A DNA stretch of 64,000 bases from Parafrigoribacterium_A soli (GTDB taxonomy: Bacteria > Actinomycetota > Actinomycetes > Actinomycetales > Microbacteriaceae), in NCBI RefSeq assembly GCF_040227235.1, contig NZ_JBELNZ010000001.1, positions 372,001 to 436,000 of the forward strand, given 5' to 3'. Positions within the stretch are counted from its first letter, which is position 1. The number at the start of each line of letters is the position of its first letter. The position numbers and the translations under genes are program-made. The notes under the pieces are model-generated. The model was given only the letters and a program-made list of their open reading frames with translations, had not been told where the DNA came from and ran no database searches. Shown here piece after piece: positions 44,106 through 55,865 of this stretch.

Positions 44106-44882
44106 TTACCTCTTCAGCGGGACGACGGGGATCTTCTTCGAGCCATCGAAGGTGACCACCTTGCGGTCGCCGAGAGTCTCCGCGAGGTCGATCGGCACGA
44201 GCACCGTGCGCGCTTTGTCCGCCTTCGGGTTCGCGGAACAGTGGGCGAGGTTGACGGCGTTGGAACCGTCTGAAGGATTCGGCTGGCCGTAGTACACGGC
44301 AACTCGCACGACGTCGTCACCCTCGTCGACGACGACCTGCTGCGGAATGCAGGCGCTGTCGCCACGCACCTCGACAACGAGATCGGCGGTATCGAGAGCC
44401 GTGAGCCCCGCCTGCGGCGCGTGCCCGAGGTACCCGATTCCCTGCGAAGCATCCTTGACGATCAGATGATCGAGGCTGAACAGGTACTGCGGATCCCTGG
44501 AAGTGCCGTTGACCGGCTGGTAGCCGAGCACTTTCTCGTTCACGAGACCGGCGGGTGGGCTCTCGAGCGGCGTGAACACTCGGTTCACGACCTTCGGTGC
44601 CGGCGCGCCCCACATTTGCTCGACCGGTCCGGGCGGCGGTGGCGGTGTCGGTTGGCTGTCGACGTAGGTGCTGTACATCGACCAGCCCGTGGTGCCCAGC
44701 ACAATGATCGCGATACCCGCGACGATCCGCTGGATGGCGACGAGACCGGCACCCGGTTCATTCGCGTACGGCTCGCGCCTCGTCCACGCACCAAGAACGC
44801 GCCACTGACCGCGGGGAGAGATGAATCCCCAGATCGTCAGGATCGCCAGACCGCCCGCGATGACGAGGAGGAGAGGATTCAC
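44106..44882 (-). CDS. Membrane-anchored protein with extracytoplasmic domain, unknown function
   Basis: A 258-residue protein. Two N-terminal hydrophobic helices (LLLVIAGGLAILTIWGFISP; VAGIAIIVLGTTGWSMY) flank a short loop with RREPYANEPGAG, reminiscent of small DUF6199-type membrane modules. A Pro-rich linker (PTPPPPPGPVEQ) and a secreted domain of about 170 residues follow, with two Cys (SACIPQ and LAHCSANP) that could form a disulfide. It is downstream of the phoH gene on the same strand and convergent with fumC. I do not recognise the secreted domain. Confidence 0.62.
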   Translation of the reverse strand: MNPLLLVIAGGLAILTIWGFISPRGQWRVLGAWTRREPYANEPGAGLVAIQRIVAGIAIIVLGTTGWSMYSTYVDSQPTPPPPPGPVEQMWGAPAPKVVNRVFTPLESPPAGLVNEKVLGYQPVNGTSRDPQYLFSLDHLIVKDASQGIGYLGHAPQAGLTALDTADLVVEVRGDSACIPQQVVVDEGDDVVRVAVYYGQPNPSDGSNAVNLAHCSANPKADKARTVLVPIDLAETLGDRKVVTFDGSKKIPVVPLKR

Positions 44883-44943
44883 CTTTCGACCCTACGGTGT
44901 CCCCCGGTGAGGTTCGGACTGATTGCGCTCCTGTCGCGTTTTT

Positions 44944-44953
44944 GTTACGTAAC
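44944..44953. promoter_or_regulatory. Palindrome GTTACGTAAC upstream of the membrane-anchored protein gene
   Basis: A perfect 10-base palindrome lies in the 81-base gap between the phoH-type gene and the gene starting at 44882. It could be an operator half-site pair; a chance palindrome of this length is also plausible. Confidence 0.2.
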
Positions 44954-44963
44954 TGAACGACGA

Positions 44964-46334
44964 TCAGGCCACTTCGTTTGACTCCAGCATCTCCGTGACG
45001 AGGGCGGCAATGGCACTGCGCTCGGATCGGGTCAATGTGACGTGGCCGAACAGCGAGTGTCCCTTGAGCGTCTCGATCACCGAGGCCACGCCATCGTGAC
45101 GGCCGACCCGCAGGTTGTCCCGCTGCGCAACGTCGTGGGTGAGCACGACGCGAGAGTTCTGCCCGATGCGGCTCAGGACCGTCAGCAGCACGTTGCGCTC
45201 CAGCGACTGCGCCTCGTCCACGATCACGAAGGCATCGTGCAGTGAGCGACCACGGATGTGGGTGAGCGGCAGCACCTCGAGCAGTCCCCGTTCGAGCACC
45301 TCGTCGAGCACGTTCTGAGAGACGACAGAGCCAAGCGTGTCGAAGACCGCCTGGGCCCAGGGGTTCATCTTCTCGGCCGAGTCCCCGGGGAGGAAGCCGA
45401 GTTCCTGCCCGCCGACCGCGTAGAGCGGCCGGAACACCATGATCTTGCGATGCTGCTGCTTCTCCAGAACCGCTTCGAGTCCGGCGCACAGCGCGAGCGC
45501 GGACTTGCCCGTGCCCGCGCGACCGCCGAGTGAGACGATGCCGATCTCCGGGTCGAGCAGCAGATCAATCGCCAGTCGCTGCTCGGCCGACCGCCCGTGC
45601 AGGCCGAAGACCTCACGATCGCCGCGAACAAGGTCGAGGCGACCGCGCTCGGTCACTCGTCCGAGAGCAGAACCGCGATCCGAGTGGATGACGAGACCGG
45701 TGTTCACCGGCAGGTCGCCCACGAGCCGCGACGACAGGTGCCCGCTGTCATAGAGCTCGGCCATCTGCTCCGAGCCGAGATCGATCTCGGACATTCCGGT
45801 CCAGCCGGAATCCACGGCGAGCTCGGCGCGGTATTCCTCCGCGGCGAGACCGATCGAGGCGGCCTTCACGCGCAGCGGGAGGTCCTTGGAGACCACTACG
45901 ACATCCAGACCGTCGTTCGACAGGTTTAGTGCCACCGCAAGGATGCGGGAGTCGTTATCGCCCAGCTGGAGGCCGGAGGGGAGCACCGAGAGGTTGGAGT
46001 GGTTGAGTTCCACCCGCAGCGAACCGCCCTCGCCGACCGAGATCGGAAAGTCGAGCCGTTCGTGCTGCACACGAAGCTCGTCGAGGTTGCGGAGCGCCTG
46101 ACGTGCGAAGTAGCCGATCTCCGGGTCGTTGCGTTTGCTCTCGAGTTCGGTGACGACGATGACGGGCAGCACGACGGCGTGCTCGTCGAAGCGGAACATC
46201 GCCTTCGGATCAGACAGCAGCACCGAGGTATCGAGCACATAGGTGCGCTCGGTCTGCCTGACTGAGGACGTCGTCGAGGAGGCCGGACCGGCCTTCCGTC
46301 GAGTGTTTTCTCTGGTGTTCTCCACGGGGGCCAT
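44964..46334 (-). CDS. phoH2: PIN-PhoH fusion protein (PhoH2-type RNA helicase/ribonuclease)
   Basis: A 456-residue protein. The N-terminal PIN domain has RTYVLDTSVLLSDP, VTELESKRNDPEIG and LVVSKDLPLRVKA-type acidic residues (to about 170). The C-terminal PhoH ATPase has Walker A VSLGGRAGTGKSALALC (near residue 265) and FVIVDEAQSLERNVL. The ATG at 46332-46334 has GGAGGAG 5 bases upstream and is preferred over an upstream start. Family members unwind and cut RNA. Downstream of the aminotransferase gene on the same strand. Confidence 0.92.
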   Translation of the reverse strand: MAPVENTRENTRRKAGPASSTTSSVRQTERTYVLDTSVLLSDPKAMFRFDEHAVVLPVIVVTELESKRNDPEIGYFARQALRNLDELRVQHERLDFPISVGEGGSLRVELNHSNLSVLPSGLQLGDNDSRILAVALNLSNDGLDVVVVSKDLPLRVKAASIGLAAEEYRAELAVDSGWTGMSEIDLGSEQMAELYDSGHLSSRLVGDLPVNTGLVIHSDRGSALGRVTERGRLDLVRGDREVFGLHGRSAEQRLAIDLLLDPEIGIVSLGGRAGTGKSALALCAGLEAVLEKQQHRKIMVFRPLYAVGGQELGFLPGDSAEKMNPWAQAVFDTLGSVVSQNVLDEVLERGLLEVLPLTHIRGRSLHDAFVIVDEAQSLERNVLLTVLSRIGQNSRVVLTHDVAQRDNLRVGRHDGVASVIETLKGHSLFGHVTLTRSERSAIAALVTEMLESNEVA

Positions 46335-46515
46335 TTGCACTCCTCCCCGAGCGCTTCGCACTCGGTTCCAGTCGCACGAACGGCCAGTAACCCCACCGAG
46401 ACGAACTTACGTGGCCGCCCGGATCGAGCGCCATGCCCGATGACTCAGACGCTATGTCGCCTCGAGCGCCCTGCCCGTTCCGACACGCCACGTGCGGCGT
46501 TTCGTCACCCGGATG

Positions 46516-47634
46516 TCAGGCGCTGATCGCACTCGCGAAGCTCATGAAGCTCGACCGCAGCATGTCGAACGTCTCGTCGTTCGTCGTCGCGTGCGCGCTC
46601 AGCCGCACACTCCCCTGCCTGGTCGTCGCGGTGACGCCGTGGTTGTGCAGGGACGCGGTCAGCACCGTCAGCTGATCGGCGGGCGGCTGCACGATGACGA
46701 TGCCGGCGCGCTCGTTCTCGGCGCGGGAGGAGGAAACCGGCACACCGAACTCGTCGGCGAGGTCGATCATCCGACTGACCTTCTCGGCGACAACGCGGTT
46801 GACCTCTGAAACCCCGACGGAGGCGAGATCTTCGAGGGAGGCGGCGAGCCTGGCCTCAGCGATGGGGCTGGGGTTGCTCACGCGGAAGGCGCCCGCTCCC
46901 CTGCCCACGGGGCGGATCTCGTCGAGCGGAAGGTCGTCGTCTGCCATCCAGCCGGTCATGACCGGCGTGAGCGCATCGGCCGCGCGGTCGCTGAGTGCGA
47001 GAAAGCCCGTGCCCCATCCGGCCCTCGCCCACTTCTGGCCGCCCGAAACGACGACATCCGCCACCTGGTACGGCGCATCGACGACGCCGAAGCCCTGAAT
47101 GGCGTCGACGATGAGCAGCCGATCACCGATCACCTGGCGGATGCCGTCGATATCGGCGAGGTAACCGGTGCGGAAGTCGACGAGGCTCACGGCAACCGCG
47201 GTGACGCTCGAGTCAAGCTGCTCCTTCACCACGGAGGGTGTCACGCGTCCGTAGTCGGTCTCCAGCCACTTCGTTGCGAGTACACCGAGGGCCGCGGATG
47301 CGCGATCGACGGCGAAGGTCAGGCTCGGAAACTCGGCGGGTGAGAGCAGCACCCCGCCGGTGATGCCGAACATCGCGTGCATGAGTCCCATGCTCGTGTT
47401 GGGCTGGAACGAGACCTGATCGGGGCGAAAGCCAGTCAAGGCACCCACGGCCTCGCGCACTCGCTCGTCCTGCGCGTGCAGACTGCCGAAGCTGCCGAAC
47501 CTGGCGCGGCTCAGCAGTTCTAACTGCGCCTGCTCCTCCTGCGCCACGACGCGGCCGAGCGGTCCGATGGAGGCGAAGTCGAGGTAACCCGGTTCCTCGT
47601 CGAAACCGGCGATGAAGTCTTCGATGCTTTTCAT
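46516..47634 (-). CDS. PLP-dependent class V aminotransferase-family enzyme
   Basis: A 372-residue fold-type I enzyme. The PLP-binding lysine lies in VVVSGGQKWARAGWGTGFL (near residue 215), with the aspartate in LLIVDAIQGFGVVD. This region resembles isopenicillin-N-epimerase or kynureninase-like members rather than cysteine desulfurases, since no catalytic Cys loop is seen. The ATG at 47632-47634 (MKSIEDF) is chosen; its ribosome-binding site is weak. Substrate unknown. No pathway context in the neighbours. Confidence 0.82.
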   Translation of the reverse strand: MKSIEDFIAGFDEEPGYLDFASIGPLGRVVAQEEQAQLELLSRARFGSFGSLHAQDERVREAVGALTGFRPDQVSFQPNTSMGLMHAMFGITGGVLLSPAEFPSLTFAVDRASAALGVLATKWLETDYGRVTPSVVKEQLDSSVTAVAVSLVDFRTGYLADIDGIRQVIGDRLLIVDAIQGFGVVDAPYQVADVVVSGGQKWARAGWGTGFLALSDRAADALTPVMTGWMADDDLPLDEIRPVGRGAGAFRVSNPSPIAEARLAASLEDLASVGVSEVNRVVAEKVSRMIDLADEFGVPVSSSRAENERAGIVIVQPPADQLTVLTASLHNHGVTATTRQGSVRLSAHATTNDETFDMLRSSFMSFASAISA

Positions 47635-47697
47635 GAGGACACCATTGTGCCAGTCATCACGACTCCGCACGCCCCCGGTGAGGGGGCGCGGCCCGAT

Positions 47698-48483
47698 TCA
47701 CTGCCCGAAGCGTCGCTGACGCGTCGCGTAATCGCGCAGCGCTCGAAGGAAGTCGACCTCGCGCAGGTCGGGCCCCAGGGCCTCAACAAAGTAGAACTCG
47801 CTGTGTGCGCTCTGCCACAGCATGAAGTCGCTCAGCCGCTGCTCACCAGAGGTGCGGATGACGAGGTCGGGGTCCGGCTGCCCACCGGTATACAGGTGCT
47901 CGCCGATGAGTTCCGGGGTGAGGATCTCGGCGAGCGCGTCGAGCGTGCCGCCGGCGCTCGCGTGGGTGCGCACGATGCTGCGCATCGCATCCGCTATTTC
48001 CCACCGGCCGCCGTAGCCGACGGCCAAATTGATGTGCATTCCCGTGTTCGAGGCCGTGCGCTTCTGCGCCGCGACGAGGGCCGCCACGAGCGGCTCGGGA
48101 AGGCCCTCGGTCGAGCCGACGTGTTGCACTCGCCAGTTGCGGAAGTGCGAAAGCTCCTCGGCGAGATCGGCGATGATCTCGTACAGCTGATCGAGCTCCT
48201 CGGACTGGCGCCCGGTGAGGTTGTCCGTCGACAACAGGTACAGGGTCGTGACCGAGATACCGAGGTCGTCGCACCAGACGAGAAACTCGCGGAACTTGGC
48301 GGCGCCCGCGCGGTGTCCGTAGGCGGTGGTCGCGAGGGCGTTCTGCCGTGCCCAGCGCCGGTTGCCGTCGAGGATCATCGCGACGTGCTTCGGAAGGTCC
48401 TGCGTCGTCAGCCAACGACGGATGCGGTTCTGATATACCCCGTAGAGGATGCCTCGACCCAGGGGAACCTGCCGTTTCTGCAC
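47698..48483 (-). CDS. uppS: Cis-prenyltransferase (Z-isoprenyl diphosphate synthase, UppS family)
   Basis: A 261-residue enzyme starting at GTG 48481-48483. LPKHVAMILDGNRRWARQ holds the catalytic Asp and substrate-binding residues. GHRAGAAKFREFLVWC, LYLLSTDN and DLVIRTSGEQRLSDFMLWQSAHSEFYF complete the family set. It elongates allylic diphosphates with IPP for lipid carriers. Its position divergent from trhA resembles the mycobacterial short-chain Z-farnesyl synthase (Rv1086, from memory), so it may be that form rather than the long-chain enzyme. IspH in this window supplies its substrate. Confidence 0.9.
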   Translation of the reverse strand: MQKRQVPLGRGILYGVYQNRIRRWLTTQDLPKHVAMILDGNRRWARQNALATTAYGHRAGAAKFREFLVWCDDLGISVTTLYLLSTDNLTGRQSEELDQLYEIIADLAEELSHFRNWRVQHVGSTEGLPEPLVAALVAAQKRTASNTGMHINLAVGYGGRWEIADAMRSIVRTHASAGGTLDALAEILTPELIGEHLYTGGQPDPDLVIRTSGEQRLSDFMLWQSAHSEFYFVEALGPDLREVDFLRALRDYATRQRRFGQ

Positions 48484-48555
48484 AGGCTAACGCTAGTCCA
48501 CTCCTCGCGCCCCGTTCCCAGCCGACCTGCGGTGATGCTGTCGTAGGCTGGCGAC

Positions 48556-49299
48556 ATGACGCCACCCTCGCCGCAGCCCACGGGCGCGGAATCGGCGGAG
48601 CCGCTGCCGCACCTGCCGCTCGTTCAGGACGAAGTCGACCACAGTCCGAGCACGGTCGACGCGAAGCCCACCTGGCGCGGCTGGATTCACGCCGCGACCT
48701 TTCCCGTCGCCATCGTGCTTGGAATCGTGCTGCTCACCGCGGCCGACGGCGCCGCCGCGAAGGTCAGTTGTGCGGTCTTCGTGGTGTCGTCGCTGCTGCT
48801 GTTCGGAATTTCCGCGCTGTACCACCGCTTCAACTGGAGTGACCGCACGAAGCGCACGCTCAAGCGCCTCGACCACGCGAACATCTTTCTGCTGATCGCT
48901 GGCTCGTACACACCCATCACGGTGCTCGCACTGCCGCACGACAAGTCGGTGCTGTTGCTCTGGATCGTCTGGGTGGGCGCGGGCCTCGGCATCGCCTTCC
49001 GCGTCTTCTGGATTGGCGCACCACGCTGGCTGTACGTGCCGCTCTACCTGCTGCTCGGCTACGGCGCGCTCATCTTCATCGGCGACTTCTTCGCGGCCAA
49101 CGCCGTCATGATGACGCTCATCCTGGTCGGCGGGCTCTGCTACACGATCGGTGCGGTCATCTACGGGATGAAGCGGCCGAACCCGTTCCCGGGCAGGTTC
49201 GGCTTCCACGAGATCTTCCACAGCCTGACCCTGCTGGCGTTCCTCTGCCACTGGGTCGCGATCCTGCTCGTCGCCATCGCGCCACCAGTGCTCGGCTGA
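48556..49299 (+). CDS. trhA: Hemolysin III/TrhA-family membrane protein
   Basis: A 247-residue PAQR-like protein. A polar N-terminus of about 40 residues precedes seven TM helices. Conserved FGISALYHRFNWSD (Ser/His), LKRLDHANIFLLIAGSYTPI (His-Asp-His region) and the C-terminal FGFHEIFHSLTLLAFLCHW carry the putative metal ligands. Despite the name, family members are linked to membrane energetics or lipid homeostasis, not proven toxins. Divergent from the Z-prenyl synthase, as in mycobacteria. Confidence 0.9.
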   Translation: MTPPSPQPTGAESAEPLPHLPLVQDEVDHSPSTVDAKPTWRGWIHAATFPVAIVLGIVLLTAADGAAAKVSCAVFVVSSLLLFGISALYHRFNWSDRTKRTLKRLDHANIFLLIAGSYTPITVLALPHDKSVLLLWIVWVGAGLGIAFRVFWIGAPRWLYVPLYLLLGYGALIFIGDFFAANAVMMTLILVGGLCYTIGAVIYGMKRPNPFPGRFGFHEIFHSLTLLAFLCHWVAILLVAIAPPVLG

Positions 49300-49320
49300 A
49301 CTCTGACGTCCGGCTGAGCC

Positions 49321-50646
49321 CTACAGAACGATGCGCAGCGGCTGCTCCAGGATGCCGACGAGGTCGCGCAGGAACGCCGCAGCCACCGCACCATCCATCA
49401 CCCGGTGGTCGACCGTAAGCGTGATCTTGAGCTTCGGCACGTCGACGAGCGCGCCGTCACGGAGCACGGGCACGGGGCTCGCTGCGCCGACGGCGAGGAT
49501 CGCGGCCTCGGGAGGGTTGATCACGGCGGTGAATTGGTCGATACCGAACATGCCGAGGTTCGAGATGCTGAAGGTTCCGCCGCTCATCTCGTTGAGCTTG
49601 AGCTTGCCCTCGCGCGCCTTGCCCGCGAGTGCCACGGTCTCTGCCGCGATCTCGCCGAGCGATTTGCGGTCGGCATCGGCGACCACGGGAACGAGCAGCC
49701 CGGTGGGCGTCGCCACCGCGATTCCGATGTTGACGTGGCCGTGCCGAAGCAGCTTGTCGCCTGCCCAGGATGAGTTGGCATCCGGGTGCTGGCGCAGGGC
49801 GAGTGCCGCCGCGCGCACCAGCAGGTCGTTGACGCTCACCTTGACGCCCTGCGACTCGAGCGAGGTGTTGACCTCCTTGCGGAAGGCCAGCAGCTGCTCG
49901 ACGTCGACGACGCTCGTGAGGAAGAAGTGAGGCACTGCCTGGCTCTCGGTGAGCCTGCGCGCGGCCACGAGACGGATCTTGCTGACCGCGACCTCTTCGT
50001 CCTCCGCGCTGAACGGTGCCGGCGCTGCTGCGGGAGCCTGCGGGGCGGATGCCTGCGGCGCTGATGCCGACTGCGCTGGTGCCGGAGCTCCCGCGATGGC
50101 CGCCTCGACATCCGCTCGCACGACACGGCCCTGGGGGCCGCTGCCGATGACAGAGGCGAGGTCGATGCCGTGGTCGCGAGCGACCTTGCGGGCGAGAGGG
50201 GATGCGCGCAGTGCGTCGTCGGAGCTCGACGGGCGCTGCTGTGCCGCGGCAGCGGCGGGTGCCGGTGCCTGCGCGGCGGCGGGTGCAGCGGCGGCGGGCG
50301 CAGCGGCGGAGGAAGCGTCGCTCACGGGCACGCCGAGCTCTGCGGACTCCTTGGCGGGCTCCGCGGCTACTGCGGCCGGTGCCGGTGAGGCCGGTGCTGC
50401 GCTCGCGCCACTGCCATCGCCGATCACGGCCACGGGCTGCCCAATGGGCACGATCGTGCCCTCGGCCACCAGCTGCTGCTCGAGGACGCCGTCTTCGAAG
50501 GCCTCGAGATCCATCGTGGCCTTGTCGGTCTCGATCTCGGCGAGGCTCTCGCCCTTCGTGACCTTATCGCCGACATTCTTAAGCCACTTGGCGAGTTCCC
50601 CCTCCTCCATCGTGTCGGAGAGACGGGGCATAATCACCTCAGACAT
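49321..50646 (-). CDS. pdhC: Dihydrolipoamide acyltransferase (E2) of the pyruvate/2-oxo acid dehydrogenase complex
   Basis: A 441-residue protein with one lipoyl domain (lipoyl Lys in EIETDKATMDLE, near residue 42), an Ala/Pro-rich linker and an E3/E1-binding domain (ASPLARKVARDHGIDL). A second Ala/Pro linker leads to the catalytic domain with HRVMDGAVAAAFL. The ATG at 50644-50646 overlaps pdhB by 8 bases; earlier frame is inside pdhB and is not real. Transfers acyl groups to CoA. Last gene of pdhABC. Confidence 0.92.
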   Translation of the reverse strand: MSEVIMPRLSDTMEEGELAKWLKNVGDKVTKGESLAEIETDKATMDLEAFEDGVLEQQLVAEGTIVPIGQPVAVIGDGSGASAAPASPAPAAVAAEPAKESAELGVPVSDASSAAAPAAAAPAAAQAPAPAAAAAQQRPSSSDDALRASPLARKVARDHGIDLASVIGSGPQGRVVRADVEAAIAGAPAPAQSASAPQASAPQAPAAAPAPFSAEDEEVAVSKIRLVAARRLTESQAVPHFFLTSVVDVEQLLAFRKEVNTSLESQGVKVSVNDLLVRAAALALRQHPDANSSWAGDKLLRHGHVNIGIAVATPTGLLVPVVADADRKSLGEIAAETVALAGKAREGKLKLNEMSGGTFSISNLGMFGIDQFTAVINPPEAAILAVGAASPVPVLRDGALVDVPKLKITLTVDHRVMDGAVAAAFLRDLVGILEQPLRIVL

Positions 50647-51685
50647 TGCTGGCTCCCTTGTTGTTCGTGGCGCTACTCGTGAATCCCGATCCGTCGAGTA
50701 CCTCGTGGATGACCCGCGTGAGCGCCGCGGCATCCGGCATCGCTGCCAGCTCAAGCGGCTTCGCGTAGGGCAGTGGCACCTCGGCCGCGGCCACCCGGCG
50801 CACGGGCGCGTCGAGGAAGTCGAAAGCGCCCTCACCGATCGTGGCCGCGATCTCCGCACCGATGCCGTAGCTGAGCAGGTCGTCTTCGAAGATGACCGCG
50901 CGGCTGGTCTTGCGCACCGAGGCCACAAAGGTCTCGCGGTCGAGCGGGCGCAGGGTGCGGAGGTCGACGACCTCGACCGAGATGCCCTCCTCCTCGAGCT
51001 TGCCCGCGACTTCGAGCGCGGTGACGACACCGCGCGAGTAGCTGATCAGGGTGAGATCGGAACCCGGCTTGACGATTGCCGCCTTGCCGATCTCGGCAAC
51101 CTGGTCGCCATCCGGAACCTCGCCCTTGACGTTGTAGAGGCCCAGGTTCTCGAGGAAGATGACGGGGTCGTCGTCGCGGATGGCAGCCGCCAGCAGCGCC
51201 TTAGCATCCGCCGGCGTCGCTGGCGCGACGACCTTGAGTCCCGGGATGTGGGCGTACCAGACCTCGAGGTTCTGCGAGTGGGTCGCGGCCAGTTGCTGCC
51301 CGCCACCACCCGGCATGCGGATGACGAGCGGCACCTTGACCTGTCCGCCGAACATCGCGTGCATCTTGGCCGCATGATTCACGATCTGGTCGATGGCGAT
51401 AAGGCTGAAGTTGATCGTCATGATCTCGACCACGGGACGGAGCCCGAGCATCGCCGAACCGATCGCGGTGCCGACGAAGCCCTCCTCGGCAATCGGAGCG
51501 TCGACAACGCGCTTCGGTCCGAAGTCCGCGAGGAGCCCGGCCGTGATCTTGTACGAACCCTCGAAGATGCCGATCTCTTCACCGACGAGATAGACGTTCT
51601 CGTCGCGGGTCAGCTCGGCGCGAAGCGTCTCGTTGAGGGCCTGGCGGTAGCTGATAACGCGCGACTGCGGCTGGTTGTCGCTCAT
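50639..51685 (-). CDS. pdhB: Pyruvate/2-oxo acid dehydrogenase E1 beta subunit
   Basis: A 348-residue ThDP-binding beta subunit. SYRQALNETLRAELTRDENVYLVGEEIG starts the protein. PIAEEGFVGTAIGSAMLGLRPVVEIM and VDLRTLRPLDRETFVASVRKT are conserved transketolase-like segments. Its ATG overlaps the pdhA stop (ATGA). Acts with PdhA to decarboxylate pyruvate and reductively acylate the E2 lipoyl group. Confidence 0.95.
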   Translation of the reverse strand: MSDNQPQSRVISYRQALNETLRAELTRDENVYLVGEEIGIFEGSYKITAGLLADFGPKRVVDAPIAEEGFVGTAIGSAMLGLRPVVEIMTINFSLIAIDQIVNHAAKMHAMFGGQVKVPLVIRMPGGGGQQLAATHSQNLEVWYAHIPGLKVVAPATPADAKALLAAAIRDDDPVIFLENLGLYNVKGEVPDGDQVAEIGKAAIVKPGSDLTLISYSRGVVTALEVAGKLEEEGISVEVVDLRTLRPLDRETFVASVRKTSRAVIFEDDLLSYGIGAEIAATIGEGAFDFLDAPVRRVAAAEVPLPYAKPLELAAMPDAAALTRVIHEVLDGSGFTSSATNNKGASNV

Positions 51686-52803
51686 GACTGCATCACTGGT
51701 TCTCCTGGAAGTGCGCGGGGCTCATTGGCCACAGGTGTCGCGTAAACGTGATCGAAGAGGGTGTCGACGGAGGGCGACGGGCTCGCATCGGCGAAGTTCA
51801 CCGCATCCGTCACCGTCTTGTCCGCGGCCGCGTGGATCTTCTCGGCCTCGTCTTCAGTGAGCACCTTGCTCGCGATGAGCTGGTTGCGGAACGCGGGTAG
51901 CGGGTCGTTGCTCTGCGCCACCGCGGTGTCTTCCTTGGAGCGGTATCGGGCCGGGTCGACCACCGAGTGGCCGCGGAGGCGGAAGCTCGTGGCCTCGAGC
52001 AGCATCGGCTGCCGCTCTTCCCGCGCGCGCTTGAGGGCGCGCAGGGCGCCATCGCGCACCGCGATCGGGTCGTCACCGTTCACGCGCTCGCCCGGGATGC
52101 GGTAGGCGCTGCCACGCTTATAGAGGTCGGGCTCCGCGGAGGCCGCCTCGACGGTCGTGCCCATGCCGAGCTTGTTGTTCACGATGACGTAGACGATGGG
52201 CAGGTTCCAGATGCCGGCCAGGTTGAGCGACTCGTGGAACGCACCGATGTTGGTCGTGCCGTCGCCCAGGATGCACATCACGGCCTCGGAGTCCGGGCCG
52301 GCCTCACTGCGGTACTGGATGGCGAACGCTGCGCCTGTTGCCGGCGGGATCTGGCCGCCGACGATGCCGTATCCGCCCATCATCCGCAGCTCGGAGTCGA
52401 ACATGTGCATGGAGCCGCCCCTACCACCGACGACGCCATCTGACTTGCCGAAGAGTTCGGCCATGACCGGTCCCGGCTCCATACCGCGAAGCAGCGCGTA
52501 GCCGTGATCGCGGTAGGTCGTGTACAGGTAGTCCTGCGGCTGGAGTGCCGCGCTGAGACCGACAACCGTGGCCTCTTCGCCGAGATTCAGGTGGCAATAG
52601 CCGCCGATCTTCGCGCGCGCGTACATCTCACTGGCGCGAAGCTCGAATTCGCGAACGAGAGACATCTGCTCGTAGTAGCCCCGCAGCAACTCCGGCGAAT
52701 CGGTGTGCGCGGATGCGTCTCGGGACGCTTCCTCCGCACCCTTGCGGTTTGTCCTTTGTCCGGTTTTCGGACGCTGTGTTCTGGGACGGGTTATGTCCGC
52801 CAT
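51682..52803 (-). CDS. pdhA: Pyruvate dehydrogenase E1 alpha subunit (PdhA type)
   Basis: A 373-residue alpha subunit. The ThDP motif GDGTTNIGAFHESLNLAGIWNLPIVYVIVNN lies near residue 180. GRGGSMHMFD, GGYGIVGGQIPPATG and the phosphorylation-loop relative RLRGHSVVDPARYRSKED favour pyruvate over branched-chain substrates. The ATG at 52801-52803 has GTGAGG 7 bases upstream. A basic tail of about 30 residues (RTQRPKTGQRTNRKG) precedes the fold. First gene of pdhABC; shares a 156-base divergent region with acnA. Confidence 0.93.
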   Translation of the reverse strand: MADITRPRTQRPKTGQRTNRKGAEEASRDASAHTDSPELLRGYYEQMSLVREFELRASEMYARAKIGGYCHLNLGEEATVVGLSAALQPQDYLYTTYRDHGYALLRGMEPGPVMAELFGKSDGVVGGRGGSMHMFDSELRMMGGYGIVGGQIPPATGAAFAIQYRSEAGPDSEAVMCILGDGTTNIGAFHESLNLAGIWNLPIVYVIVNNKLGMGTTVEAASAEPDLYKRGSAYRIPGERVNGDDPIAVRDGALRALKRAREERQPMLLEATSFRLRGHSVVDPARYRSKEDTAVAQSNDPLPAFRNQLIASKVLTEDEAEKIHAAADKTVTDAVNFADASPSPSVDTLFDHVYATPVANEPRALPGEPVMQS

Positions 52804-52959
52804 GACGGGCCTCACTTTCGACAGACCGTTGTGAGTCAAGCCTATTCCCCCACTCGCGGCACTGGTGACGCGTTGACACCCCGTCTACGTGGGGCGAGCA
52901 TGTAAGTGACGACCCGCCCGCGGTGGGAGCACCGGCAGGCGGACCAATGGAGGTCTGCT
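52804..52959. promoter_or_regulatory. Divergent pdhA-acnA promoter region
   Basis: 156 bases between the two starts. GGAGG lies 6 bases before the acnA ATG (52960). A GTG at 52906 in the acnA frame has no ribosome-binding site and is treated as non-coding leader. No operator is assigned. Confidence 0.35.
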
Positions 52960-55749
<2,790 letters not shown>

Positions 55750-55810
55750 GAGCGACACGCTCGCTCGTGCGGAAGCCGCGCCGAAGGCTACTGAGACCAG
55801 ACGCCACCGA

Positions 55811-55855
55811 ACCGGGCCCGCGCGCTGTGCAGCTTGGAAGAGGCGCGGGCCCGGT
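55811..55855. terminator. Perfect 13-bp hairpin between convergent acnA and the molybdoenzyme gene
   Basis: ACCGGGCCCGCGC (55811-55823) and GCGCGGGCCCGGT (55843-55855) are exact inverted copies with a 19-base loop, lying between stops at 55749 and 55866. Likely bidirectional terminator; no U-tract. Confidence 0.75.
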
Positions 55856-55865
55856 ACAGGGTGGA

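Noticed and set aside
52906..52959. GTG-initiated N-terminal extension of acnA
   Set aside because: No ribosome-binding site, not conserved with other aconitases, whereas GGAGG precedes the ATG at 52960.
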